Assembly (NCBI GenBank): GCA_943735955.1
Contig: OX030964.1
Coordinates: 2,453,461-2,517,460 of the forward strand
From: Piscicola geometra
Lineage: Eukaryota > Annelida > Clitellata > Hirudinida > Piscicolidae
Direction of reading: 5' to 3'
Length of the DNA: 64,000 nt
Part shown: one piece after another, positions 53,877 to 64,000 of the stretch
How the letters are laid out: each line of letters opens with the position of its first letter
Position numbering within the stretch: position 1 is the first letter of the stretch
Translations under genes and position numbers: made by a program
Notes under the pieces: model-generated
The model's input: only the letters and a program-made list of their open reading frames with translations
Databases searched by the model: none
Told to the model about the DNA's origin: nothing

Positions 53877-54002
53877 CATGGGCGGCGATCCTGGGGGGGT
53901 CCTGGGGTCCTGACCCTCCACCACTTCAATGGTTTGTACCCAAGGATCGCCGTCTATGCTGAGAAGGACCTCCCCACCAAGATTTGTGGCATATAGTCGC
54001 CC
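53877..54002 (-). CDS. isolated candidate exon, unknown protein
   Basis: A 126-base open segment (42 codons; RLYATNLGGEVLLSIDGD, TIEVVEGQD, PGSPP) between acceptor TATCAG and donor GTTAAT, phase 0 on both sides. It is G+C-richer than its flanks. It lies upstream of the XRN1 ATG on the same strand, so it belongs to another gene or to an unseen alternative 5' exon. Not recognised. Confidence 0.45.
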
Positions 54003-54220
54003 CTGATATAATTAACATTTAAATTATCTTTCAGCTTCATTTTATTATATTAAACTTTAACTCTATAAATCCAAAAAAATGTATACATTTTAAATTCTGT
54101 AATATATAGGGCATTTTTATCCGAGAAAGTTTATCTTTTGAATTTTGAAATCACGCGCGTTTATTTCACTTTTAGTTTCAAAGTCTGCATTCTTGAAAAT
54201 GCCTTACTCAGGTATTTAAA

Positions 54221-54490
54221 ATGGCGGCTCTAAATCGTTCAGTGATACTTGAGTATGCAGAAGCTTATGGAAAGCCAGCTGCTTGTCGAAAGTTCAATTT
54301 AACATTTTCTCGTTTGAAGAGGTGGCGCAGGAAACTTTCAAAGCCGTTCAAAGAGATCGAAGAATGCCTGCTCTCTTGGCTCCGGCTGAAACGGCATAGC
54401 GGAATTCCAGAGACTCTAGCAGACCTTCGCGACGAGTTTCAACGTCAAGTCATTTTCACTGAGAAAACCAAAAAATTAAAATATTCATAA
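54221..54490 (+). CDS. small helix-turn-helix ORF, pogo/Brinker-like DNA-binding domain
   Basis: 89 codons without introns. VILEYAEAYGKPAACRKFNL followed by RLKRWRRKL matches the psq/CENP-B/Brinker-type helix-turn-helix seen in pogo-family transposases and their domesticated descendants. A second half, CLLSWLRLKRHSGIPETLAD, resembles the adjacent CENP-B-like helical region. The frame ends soon after, without the DDE domain. It is either an exapted DNA-binding protein or a transposon fragment. The following 1431-codon frame is in the same orientation, 215 bases downstream. Confidence 0.5.
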   Translation: MAALNRSVILEYAEAYGKPAACRKFNLTFSRLKRWRRKLSKPFKEIEECLLSWLRLKRHSGIPETLADLRDEFQRQVIFTEKTKKLKYS

Positions 54491-54705
54491 ATCTGGTTTC
54501 GGCGTTTTATTAAGCGGCATGCTCGGTCTTGGCTAGGTTCATCGCCCCATTTCAATGGCAAGTTTATTTTCCCGACTTACGTATATTTTAAATGTACGCT
54601 TTATACATAGCGCATTTTTTCGTTTTTCATTATAAATGTTTTTATTTCATCGTTTTATTCTTTTTTTGACTATCATTAATAGTATATTCTAATGTCACAG
54701 GCAAC

Positions 54706-55077
54706 ATGGATTGCCTGAAGAATGCAAAAAAAAGGCGATCTCAAAAATTCACGAATACCCAAAAGTCTGAAAATCCAAGAAAGAAAAAGAGTAGTAATAG
54801 CTTTAACGATGTCAACTGTACTATAAAACACTTTATTAATAATGATGATGGCCTTAATAATAATAATAATAATAATAGCTTTTTATCCTCTGGTTATTAT
54901 GAACATTTAAATTCCATGATTGGTTTAGAAAATATGAAGGAAGATAATTATGATGTGGAAAAGAAGGAGAGGGCCGATTATGAACATTTAAATTCCATGG
55001 TTGGTTTAGAAAATATGAAGGAAGATAATTATGATGTGGAAAAGAAGGAGAAGACCGAACTGAATCTTACAACAAAA

Positions 55078-55145
<68 letters not shown>

Positions 55146-58100
55146 GACTACTACTACTACTTTTACTACCATTACTACTACTACCACTGATAATAATAAT
55201 AATTTTCATTATTTCAGTAGTAATAATAATATTGACAACACTACTATTTCCAAAAGTAAAAGTGACACATTGCCAGCATTAACAAGCGATAAAAGCACTC
55301 GCAACTCGACAAACTCCAACAAGAATGGCCCAACTGCTAGTTGGAAATGTCTGTTCACCATCAAGAAACAGCCGATCCTCTTGAATGTTCTTGAAATTGA
55401 ACCTGTCGACACCGCCAAGAACGAACAAAATTTGTTCATGAACCAAAGGGGACTGGTGAAGAAGAATATAAGTATACTAAAAAGCTCAGGTAATAGGTTC
55501 AATGTTTCTAAGGCAGGAAGTTCAGAGGAAATTGTTGATTCTGTTGCTGGTGCTAACGTCTTTCATGCTTGTTCAAAAGGAGGAGAAAGATTTGCAAGGA
55601 AGAGGAAGTATGAGGATGATAAGGGATTGGAGGAAGACAAAGATGGATGTCCAAGCATAAATGAAGGCATCCATTTTCCTTACAAAAAAAAGTGTATTTT
55701 AAAAGAGAGTGTGACTCATAATAATAATAATATTAATAATAATAACAATGGCACAGCTGCTAGTATACATGTTGAAGGCTCTAACGAGGACAAAGAGGAG
55801 AGATTTAACAAGGAAACAAGGTTTAGTCTTTTTGAAATCATGGCCGATCTGGGCAGCAGTAGCATCATTACCAAGACCACCACAAACACCATTGCTGGGT
55901 CTTTTCCTGCATCAGGCTTCACAGCATCAGACCATGCAAGCTCAGATGAAGAGCCTGTGTTGATCATTGATTTGAACGCACCCACGCCAGCTGAAGAGTC
56001 TCTTTCAAAACTACCACACCTTGCTCTTGCCTCATTGAAACCTTCCTCGTCATCATCTTTTTCTTCCTCATCTTTGCCATTGCCTTCTTCATCATCTTTC
56101 CCTTCTTCATCTTCTCCTCCATCCTTCACATTGCCTTCCATTAACTCTTCATGCTCCTTTCTCTTCATTTCTTCATCATCATCATCTTCTTATTCTTCAT
56201 CATCATCTTATTCATCATCATCATCTTATTCTTCATCATCATCTTATTCATCAGCATCATTTTTTTATTCTTCTTCATCATCATCTTTTTATTCTTCTTC
56301 ATCATCTTCTTCATCATCATCTACTTCCTTTTCTCTCCCATCCTTAAAATCTTACCTTAACTCTTCACGCTACCGTCTCTTCATTTCTTCATCATCATTC
56401 TCTTCATCCTCTTCATCCTTCATTTCTTCATCATCTTCATCTTCCATTTCATCGTCTTCTTCTTCTTCATCATCGTCTTCACGTTCTCTCGCTTCCCTTC
56501 CCAACTCTTCCTCTCCTTCTCCATCATCTTATTCACATCTTCCTTTTTTATCTTCCGTTTGTTCTGCATTATTAAAACCACCACCATCATCATCATCATC
56601 ACTAACAAAACCATCATCACTAACAAAAGCATCATCATCATTACATACAAAACCATTGTCATCACCACCAGCACTAGTACCACCACCACTAACACGACCA
56701 TCACTCAAATCTTTCTCATCTTCTTCCTTTTCCTTTTCCGTCCCGTGCTCTCTTTTTTTTTCTTGTTCTGAATCATCATCATCACTAACAAAACCATCAT
56801 CATTAACATCAAAACCATCATCATCATTATCATCAAAACCATCAGCATCATTACCATCATCATCATTATCACTAACAAAACCATCATCATCATTACCATC
56901 AAAACCATCATCATCAAAACCATCATTAGCATTACCATCAAGATCATCAACATCACTAACATCGTCATCATTACCATCAAGATCATCATTACCATCGAAA
57001 CCATCATCATCATTACCATTAACATCATTACCATCAAAAGCATTATCATCATCATGGTTCTTCTCTTCTTGTTCTGCATCATCATCATCTCTAACCGAAT
57101 CATCAGCATCACTTTCATCTATCTCACCTCATTCCCTCTCCTTCTCAAGCTCTCTTTTTGTTTCTTCTTCATCATCTTACTCTTCATCTTTACTTCCTCC
57201 ATCTTCGTCATCTTCAATGTGTTCTACATCATCATCACTCACATCACTACCACTACCATCATCAACACTCACATCACCACCATCATCATCATTATCATCA
57301 CTCACTTATCCTTCATACCCACTCATCATCCCCTCTTCCTCCTCCAGCCAACTCCACGCCACCAAACTCCACTGCAAAATCTGTGAAATGGTCTTCCTAG
57401 ACAACGGCAAACGTCTGCAACACAACGACTTTTTCAGGAAGTGTTTCCACTACTTTGGACTTTATGTAGAGCGGCATTCGTGCGAAAAGTGCAGCGAAAT
57501 TTTAGTAACGGAAAATTCCCGCGTTTTACACACTGTTTGTGGCGATAAAAAGTGCTCCACATGCGGAAGTGACTGCCTCATGATCGCTTTCCACTTGAAG
57601 GAAAGCCACATCGGGACTCCCTCGAAGTCGAAGGTCATGAGGATTTGTCCGCAGTGCAGTCTCAAGATACGAGTTCGGAGTTCTCTGATGGAAGACCTGG
57701 TGAAGCACATGTGGAAGAGATTCCTCCTATCGATCCGTCGTTCTAGACTCTTGGGCTTGTTCATGTCGAAAAGCTCCAGAAACTTCGAGTCTGATCAGGC
57801 GAGAGAGGACTTCAAGAGGCTAATGATCGATAGACCCGATCGTTTCTTGCTCCTGTGCATCAAGTGCAAGGTGACTGAGGTGGAGAGGTGCCGCAATGCC
57901 GCTGCAAAGACTCAAGGTTCGTCCAATGACAACCAAGCAGCACTGAACGGTAGATTGTCTGATGGTGCTGGTTCTGATGGTGCTGGTCCTGGTGGTGACC
58001 TTATTGTGCCAAGACCCTGTGCATCTATCCTACCACTGAACTTGACTAGGAATGCGTCTTCTCTCCTCCTCCCACCACCCTCTCATACCACACTCCCAGC

Positions 58101-59001
58101 CATTGCTCTAGCTTCTAGCACCAACATCTTTTCTCCAGCTTCCACCCGCACCCATTCATCCAATGCTGCTTCTTTTCTTCAACAAAGCATCAATTCTTCT
58201 CCAGCGATCCCCTTCAAGATCACATATCGACCGTCATCTTCCACCTTTGTTCTCTCGTCGACGAAGACCACGCCTTCCTCGATCCTCCCTTCAGCTTCTG
58301 GATCTAATTCTACGTCGAAATCAGCTGCTGCTTCTTCTTCCTTACTTACTAGTTCTTCATCTTCATCCTCAAAGAACTCCGATTGTATCTCATCTACAGC
58401 ATCGTCATCTATTCCATCATCATCATTCTCTTCTTCATCACCATCACCATCCTCTTCTTCATCATCGTCATCCTCTTATACTGCTTCATTATCTTTATTA
58501 TCTTCTTCATCACCACCATCCTCTTCTTCTTCTTCTTCATCATCACCACCCATTCTCCCGATTTTCCACTCGGAACCAATCACTCCATCTACAACTTCTC
58601 CCCTTCTCGAACTTCCAAGCACTTTTCCCTCCTCTTCAGCCACTGACGTCACCATCACCATCGTCTACTCAGCTGAATCCGCAATAGGAGCGTCTAAAGA
58701 TGCTGTTAAATTGAGGAAAAGAAAAAAGAAAAGAAGCAAGAGAAGCCGAAACAAAGCGACTTCACCGATCTCGGATAATTACCAATTTATGCACCGAGAG
58801 TCTTTCTTGGGCGCTTGTGAGAGAATAAAACAGTGCTGTGACCTCAGTGGGCAGCCTCTGAAGACGTCTGGCAAGTCTGAAGGCACAAGGGATGAAAATG
58901 ACACAAAGAATTCCCCAAAGAAGAAGAGAAGTTTGATATCGTTTTTGACTGAGAAGTATGCATTGAAGCCTTGTAGCGTCGTTTTGAAGAGGATTGGTTG
59001 A
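54706..59001 (+). CDS. large Ser-rich protein with Cys/His zinc-finger-like block
   Basis: 1431 codons, one open frame. Residues 1-60 are basic (KNAKKRRSQKF). A 27-residue segment starting YEHLNSM is duplicated in tandem, followed by a Thr tract. A mixed region to about residue 440 precedes about 450 residues dominated by Ser (TCA/TCT repeats). Then comes a Cys/His block: LHCKICEMVF, HSCEKCSEIL, CGDKKCSTCGSDC, HLKESH and RICPQCSLKI. A second Ser-rich zone follows, and a Lys/Arg-rich C-terminus (RKRKKKRSKRSRNK). AATAAA lies at 59210-59215. The block suggests C2H2-type zinc binding and the basic ends a nuclear protein; no family recognised. The repeat-rich frame is unusually well kept. Confidence 0.7.
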
Positions 59002-59011
59002 GGTTCTTGGT

Positions 59012-59122
59012 GGTGATGGTGGTGGTGGTGGTAGTGGTGGTGGTGGTGGTGGTGGTGGTGGTGGTGGTGGTGGTGGTGGTGGTGGTGGTAGTGGTGGTGG
59101 TGGTGGTGGTGGTGGTGGTGGG
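59012..59122. repeat. (GGT)n microsatellite
   Basis: About 35 trinucleotide units with two GTA/AGT interruptions, just after the stop of the Ser-rich ORF and so probably in its 3' UTR. Confidence 0.95.
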
Positions 59123-59209
59123 GTTGATGATTGTGATAGTGGTTTGGAATCGAGAACAAGTAATGGAAGGGTAAATGTTCTGAGCATTTCAAAGTGTCGT
59201 CTGTTTATC

Positions 59210-59215
59210 AATAAA
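59210..59215 (+). terminator. polyadenylation signal of the Ser-rich gene
   Basis: AATAAA about 209 bases after the stop codon, followed within 25 bases by a GTTATCCTTGTTT downstream element. The context is right for 3' end formation. Confidence 0.5.
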
Positions 59216-59367
59216 ACTGCGCAATAGAAATAACTTTGTTATCCTTGTTTATCATTAGTGATTGATTGATTGATTGGAAGAGTCTTTGTCCTGTTCTGGA
59301 ATTTAGCGCGTAGATTTTTTATTAGGTTCAAAAGTAAGAGATCCTTAATATTTTTTATTGTAAAGTT

Positions 59368-61317
59368 TCAATCAATCAATCAAATAGCTTTCTATAGCGC
59401 TCTTTCTTCAAATTCAAGAGCGCTCGTAAATAAATTTGTTAAACAGATATGTCTTCAGATCCTTACGAAAAGTAAATAATGATTTAGAAGTAGTTAAATA
59501 AGGAGGTAATGAGTTCCAAATATATGGACCTGCATAATGGAAAGAACGTTTAGCAAAAGAGTTATTAATGGAAGGGATGAAATAATGATTTTGAGTGGAT
59601 GATCTTAAATTACTTCTATGAGGGTGAGTTATTAATGATTTGAGGTATATTGGGGATACTGGAGAGTTTTTTAATTAAAACATAAAAACACAGATTTTAA
59701 ATATAATCCTAAATTTGATGGGGAGCCAATGTAATAAGATGAGAGAGGGTGTAATGTGGTGATAAATAGGAGTACGGCTAACGACTCTAGCAGCATAATT
59801 AAATACTTTGTTTAATGGTTTTAAAGTAGTTTCAGGTAAATTATAATAGAGTGAGTTACAATAGTCAATTCGAGATAAAACAAGTGCAGAGACTAACATC
59901 TTTAAAGAAGGTCATCTAAGTAAGGTAATAATTGTCTGATACGTCTGAGATGAAAATAGCAAGATTTAGTGACTGATAGAATTTGGTTTGATAAGGTTAA
60001 TTTTGAGTCGAAAATAAATCCTAAGCTACGAATAAGATTAGATGAAACAATAGTATGAGTGGAGAAATTACATGGGCCATTAATTAGTTTACCATTTTTA
60101 TCAAAAAATATAAGTTCAAACTTTAGTGGATTCAATTTTAAAGACATTGAGTTAGACCAGTTTTCAATAGATAATAGACATGAAGATATAGACGACATAT
60201 CAGTATTATATGATGATGTATCGAAGCTGACATATAACTGCGAATCGTCAGCATAGGATACGGAGTTGAGAGAATGAGAGGAAATGATAGAAGATAATTC
60301 AGAGACGTATAGAATGAAGAACAAAGGACCAAGAATAGAACCTTGAGGAACACCATATGGGTAAGTAGATGGGGTAGAAGTACAGTGCTTTAAAGAAACA
60401 TAAACAGATCTATTAGATAAATATGACTTAATCCATAAAAACGAAGAATCCTTAATATTGAACTTATTTTTTAGTAATGGTAGTAATAAAGAGTGGTCTA
60501 CAGTGTCAAAAGCGGCCAAATAATCTAAAAAAACAAGTACAGAACATTTTTTATTATCAAAGGCGTAAATAAGATCATTACAGAGTTTTAAGAGGGAAGA
60601 TTCACAGTTATGACCTAAACGAAAACTAGATTGTGAATAAGGTATAAGGGAGTTAACATTTAAATATGAATTGATTTGTTTATAAACTACTTTTTCTATT
60701 ATTTTAGATATGAATGTTAGATTGGAAATAGGTCTATAGTTAGAAATTTGAGTAGGGTCTAAAAAATTATTTTTTAAAGTAGGTATGATAACAGAAGCTC
60801 TATATAAAGTCGGAAATTTAGATGTAGAGAGAGACAGATTAACAATGAAAAAAATTATAGGGTAAAAAATATCAGACAATTCTTTAATCAAATAAGTTGG
60901 AATTATGTCAAGAGAACAGGTAGATGTAGACATGGAATTAATAATTAAGGACAGGTCAGGTAGAGAAATTGAAGAAAAACTGGCAAAATTAAATTCACTA
61001 TTGTTAATATAATTATTAGGGCTAGGAATAGAGTTATTAGTGTTAAAACTAGACCTTATTGTTTCTACTTTACTTGTTATGTAATTATGATAATCTTGAG
61101 AAGAGAAAGATGAAGGAGGTGGAAGGTTTTTATTTAATAATTTAGAAAGTGACTGCCAACGATTCTTTAAAGAAGAAGCGTTGACTATAGAAATTCTAAA
61201 ATAATTACAGTGCTTAGAGAATAATATAGATTTGTATTGGTTAAGAGAAGACAAGTAAAGGTTATAATTAAAGGAAGAACTATGAGACCTAAACTTACGC
61301 TCATGTCTACGTGCCAA
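59368..61317 (-). mobile_element. 5'-truncated LINE, copy 2 (CR1/L2-like), RT frame open
   Basis: A 471-codon open frame (59902-61317) carries the RT: RPISNLTFISKIIEKVVY, DYLAAFDTVDHSLL, YGVPQGSILGPLFFILYVS and YADDSQLYV. The C-terminal part (LVSALVLSRIDYCNSLYY) is in another frame after the stop at 59902, as in copy 1. The 3' end has the AGCGC...GCGCT hairpin and a TTGATTGATTG tail at about 59368. The 5' side is cut inside the endonuclease-RT linker. High similarity to copy 1 means both inserted recently. Confidence 0.88.
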
Positions 61318-61494
61318 TTATTATAATTGAGCGAGGCAACTTTCAGAAACGAAACCAACATACAAATGTGCTTAGAAGACGGATGCATGAATAGAAAATT
61401 GGGAAAAAATTATTTTATACATCGCATAGGTGTAAGTAAGCTCATTCCATCTTAGAAACCGGTTCATCTTGAGCAACCTCCCCCTATATACATA

Positions 61495-61600
61495 TATCGG
61501 TAGGGGTCTAAAAACCGTTTTATTTAACTAATTTATTTGAAAGCGCTTTTGAATTAAATGAAAAGCGCTATAGAAATGGCGGTGATTGATTGATTGATCT
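61495..61600 (+). mobile_element. isolated 3' tail of the MITE/SINE family
   Basis: TAGGGGTCTAAAAACCG...TTATTTAAC, AGCGCTTTT...AAAAGCGCTATAG, then GTGATTGATTGATTGAT. It matches the right end of copies A and C without their body. Confidence 0.7.
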
Positions 61601-61845
61601 CTAACTTATTTACCCTTAACCTATTCACCTCGTAACACTTTCACGCATAAAACCTGACAACTTCAACTTACTTGGACAGCACTTTACTCAAATACCCGTT
61701 GAAACTTTATTAATAATTTATCTTTTCCCCACTTATTTTGAATTGCACTAAAATTAGAAGATCTTAAAACTAAAACATCTTGTAATCTTGAAGTTCAATT
61801 TTCTAAAAAAATAAAATAACTGTTTCAATATCCAAAGGTTCTCAC

Positions 61846-62339
61846 CTCTGATCGACACCAGCATTTGTCGTGTATAGTGAATTCTCCATAAATTTCAGGA
61901 AGATCACTTGAACATTCTAGAAATGTAATAATCTGAATAAATGAACTAAAAGTTTTTTTTGTGAAATTTATTTTAATTGAAAAAATTATGATTTCAATAT
62001 TTTTGTTTACCTGGAATAAAGCCTCCTTTAAATGAGTAAATTTAGGTTAAATTATTTAAAAATTCATTATTTGAAAGTAGTAGTTCGTTAAATTAATCAA
62101 TTTAGTTTAAAGTTTTAATAATAATTTCACAATTTGTTACCAATAAAAGTCGATTCTGAAAAATAATTCAATTTTTAAGATCAGTTAAAATGTATTCAAG
62201 CAGGAAAACCCAAGATTCATATTCAAAACTTTTGCAATAATTTAAAAAAAAAGAATTCGTTACGTTTTAAACTCACGAATTTACCTTGCAAAAGGAAAAT
62301 GATCAAAAGCACGATGAAAAACAAGGCAAAACACTGCAT
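61846..62339 (-). CDS. small secreted Cys-rich peptide gene (copy 3), first two exons
   Basis: Exon 62285-62339 encodes the signal peptide MQCFALFFIVLLIIFLLQ and exon 61846-61916 the middle module (CSSDLPEIYGEF, HDKCWCRSE). Lengths (55 and 71 bases) and phases are identical to copy 1. The terminal CW...MEC exon is not found downstream; LINE copy 2 and a MITE tail occupy the space. Either the gene was cut by these insertions or the exon lies further left and has diverged. Confidence 0.65.
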
Positions 62340-62383
62340 CTTGATATCTCAAGAGAACTAGTGGAATCAGCTGAATTCAGTGG

Positions 62384-62391
62384 CTCTTATA
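62384..62391 (-). promoter_or_regulatory. TATA box of secreted peptide gene copy 3
   Basis: TATAAGAG on the minus strand, 45 bases upstream of the ATG, positionally equal to the TATA box at 34356-34363. Confidence 0.65.
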
Positions 62392-62499
62392 GGCTAAGAC
62401 ATCGCATGTTCCATCTCACGACCAATGATAACTCAGCACATTTTCAGCAGTATATACTTCATTTACCATGGTGTCTTATTATCATTTATTATAGCTCTT

Positions 62500-63200
62500 A
62501 ACATTTGTTTAAAATATGGAAAATGTTGGAGTTGGAGTTAGGCTACGGTTATTTGGTCCCTTTCCAGAAGCGCAGTACCATCAGTGGGTGTGGTCGGAGT
62601 TACATAGCACAATGTGGTATGTTATTTATTAATAGCTTAATGGGCGGAGCCTAGTTGATAAATGCGCGAGAGACAATATTATTGTGACAACACGATCAGC
62701 TGTGCAAATAGATGGCTGGCTGAAAAAGCAATTTAAAAAATGTACAAACACATACACAGTGCGTAAAGACGTGAGTTTGTATGCAAACACATCATGCCTA
62801 TAAGTTGTAGTGTAATTGGGCACACAAAAAGGTTTGGGAATACAATTAATATTAAATTCTTCAGGTTCCCAAAATAAAATAACTGTCTGCAAAAGTGAAA
62901 CGAATGTCATTGAGCAATAGGACTAGTTATGGTGGCCTAGAAAACCTTGCTATCAACTTCAAAAAGTTCCCGAGCAGTTTCTTCACCCCAGCCACCAATG
63001 AAAACAACTGGCAATCTTGGCCACCCAGAACCCACATAGAAAAATCGAAAGTGAGCAACTACGTGCTGCCAACGTCATCGATGTCAACACTTCCTTCACA
63101 GCCACAACGCCTTCTGAGGCAGTGCTTATCGAGACAGACCTTTCCAGCATGGTGACAAGCAGTAGTTGATGCATGGAGGGTCCAGGGGAAAGGGCACACT
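62500..63200. other. no gene identified; one open stretch
   Basis: An open stretch at about 62895-63155 (86 codons, plus strand) is less AT-rich than average but lacks splice support or family resemblance. Confidence 0.4.
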
Positions 63201-63204
63201 ATTT

Positions 63205-63310
63205 TTTAGTAAAGCTTAGCGGTGAAATGCTAGGCATTCGACCTACTAGCGTGGGTTCGATTCCTACCGTCGCTTAAGTGCGTCTATGCTCCAGAGGAGC
63301 CTTGCACTTT
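63205..63310 (+). mobile_element. tRNA-derived sequence, probable SINE head
   Basis: A box A-like CTTAGCGGTGAAATGC, a box B GGGTTCGATTCC about 50 bases on, and weak AAGC/GCTT acceptor pairing. A non-tRNA body follows (AAGTGCGTCTATGCTCC). No complete cloverleaf, so not called a tRNA gene. Confidence 0.5.
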
Positions 63311-63957
63311 GTGGAGAAAAGAAGATCTAAAATACAAATATTTTTTTTAGGATTCTTTATACTAAATTGTTTGACTGTGTCGTCATATTTACGTCAGTGG
63401 TCTTATGCACGGCCATGAGACACAGAGCATAAGGTCACTTTTGCACAATAGTTTAACGATGTCTTGTATTCAAATTCCTTGGAACAGAAATGACTTTTTT
63501 GCATTCCTTGCTAGAAAGCGGAAAAGAATCGGCAATTAACAATCATGTAAATGTTTGGGAATATATGTCTAATGCGTGCTTTCATCGTAGCAAGCAAAGC
63601 TGAAGGCTAGTTTCACTACACTTACACCTCCAGCATTCAATATGTGGGCAAAAAAGAAACAAATACACTGAAAAGAAATAAAGAGGATATCTATATGAAA
63701 TTATATATGTACATATATGTAATGAATTTATTAAAAATATTATCTACAATAGTGTGCATTGAAAAGTACATAAATCGCTGGATTTAATATCTTACCATCT
63801 GTTTTCAAAGCACAAAAACGACGTTAAAAATTGTGAATATGGCTAAAATCAATACTTGATGGATAATAAAATTATTATTTAATGGTTATAATTTGAAATC
63901 TTTGATTAGCAGCTGAATCTCGGACTTAATTGACTTTTTATTGAAATGTTTCGTCTC
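63311..63957. other. no gene identified
   Basis: AT-rich intergenic sequence up to the terminal microsatellite. Confidence 0.4.
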
Positions 63958-64000
63958 TCATTCACTCACTCACTCACTCACTCACTCACTCACTCACTCA
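63958..64000. repeat. (ACTC)n microsatellite reaching the window edge
   Basis: About ten tetranucleotide units, continuing beyond the window. Confidence 0.95.

Noticed and set aside
58762..59211. Minus-strand Pro-rich ORFs opposite the Ser-rich gene
   Set aside because: Shadow of the (GGT)n repeat and of the real plus-strand frame.

Overview
This is eukaryotic, metazoan DNA. It is AT-rich and full of microsatellites, with intron-split genes using GT-AG junctions. Recognisable genes are a receptor tyrosine phosphatase, the mitochondrial DNA polymerase POLG, the exoribonuclease XRN1 and an F-type lectin with a PAN-like domain. Non-LTR retrotransposons, tRNA-derived SINEs and other repeats fill much of the rest. 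The gene set and small secreted Cys-rich genes suggest an invertebrate, perhaps a spiralian such as an annelid; that is inference only. There are no operons, CRISPR arrays or prokaryotic features.

Layout. 0-6 kb: the membrane and cytoplasmic part of a receptor-type PTP (+), whose first PTP domain has lost the catalytic Cys. 6-9 kb: dispersed AT-rich repeats. 9.8-10.5 kb: terminal exon of an F-type lectin/PAN-like gene (-). 11-17 kb: a foldback MITE-like element, SINE, duplicated PTP exons, mariner relic and hAT-like repeat. 17.74-26.74 kb: a 9-kb unit bounded by inverted repeats and a candidate 8-bp target duplication, with opposed 19-bp satellite arrays and a nested LINE. 26.7-29.4 kb: two decayed LINEs.

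31.3-38 kb and 61.8-62.4 kb: a family of tiny secreted Cys-rich peptide genes (-) with a conserved signal-peptide exon, CWC-type middle exons and a CW...MEC terminal exon, spread by segmental duplication. One locus has two middle exons with the same entry and exit phases, so they look mutually exclusive. 39-41.3 kb and 59.4-61.3 kb: two copies of one LINE family (-). 41.5-43.2 kb: another secreted Cys-rich gene (-) and the 3' end of an unrecognised gene (-).

45.8-51.2 kb: thirteen POLG exons (+) that stop before the polymerase palm. 52.2-53.3 kb: the first five XRN1 exons (-). These genes converge and both lose their remainder in one 1-kb interval holding a purine-rich array, so this is a rearrangement or a misassembly. 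54.2-59 kb: a small helix-turn-helix ORF and a 1431-codon Ser-rich ORF with a Cys/His zinc-finger-like block. The two truncated housekeeping genes, the lost PTP active site and the Cys-rich peptide family deserve most attention.
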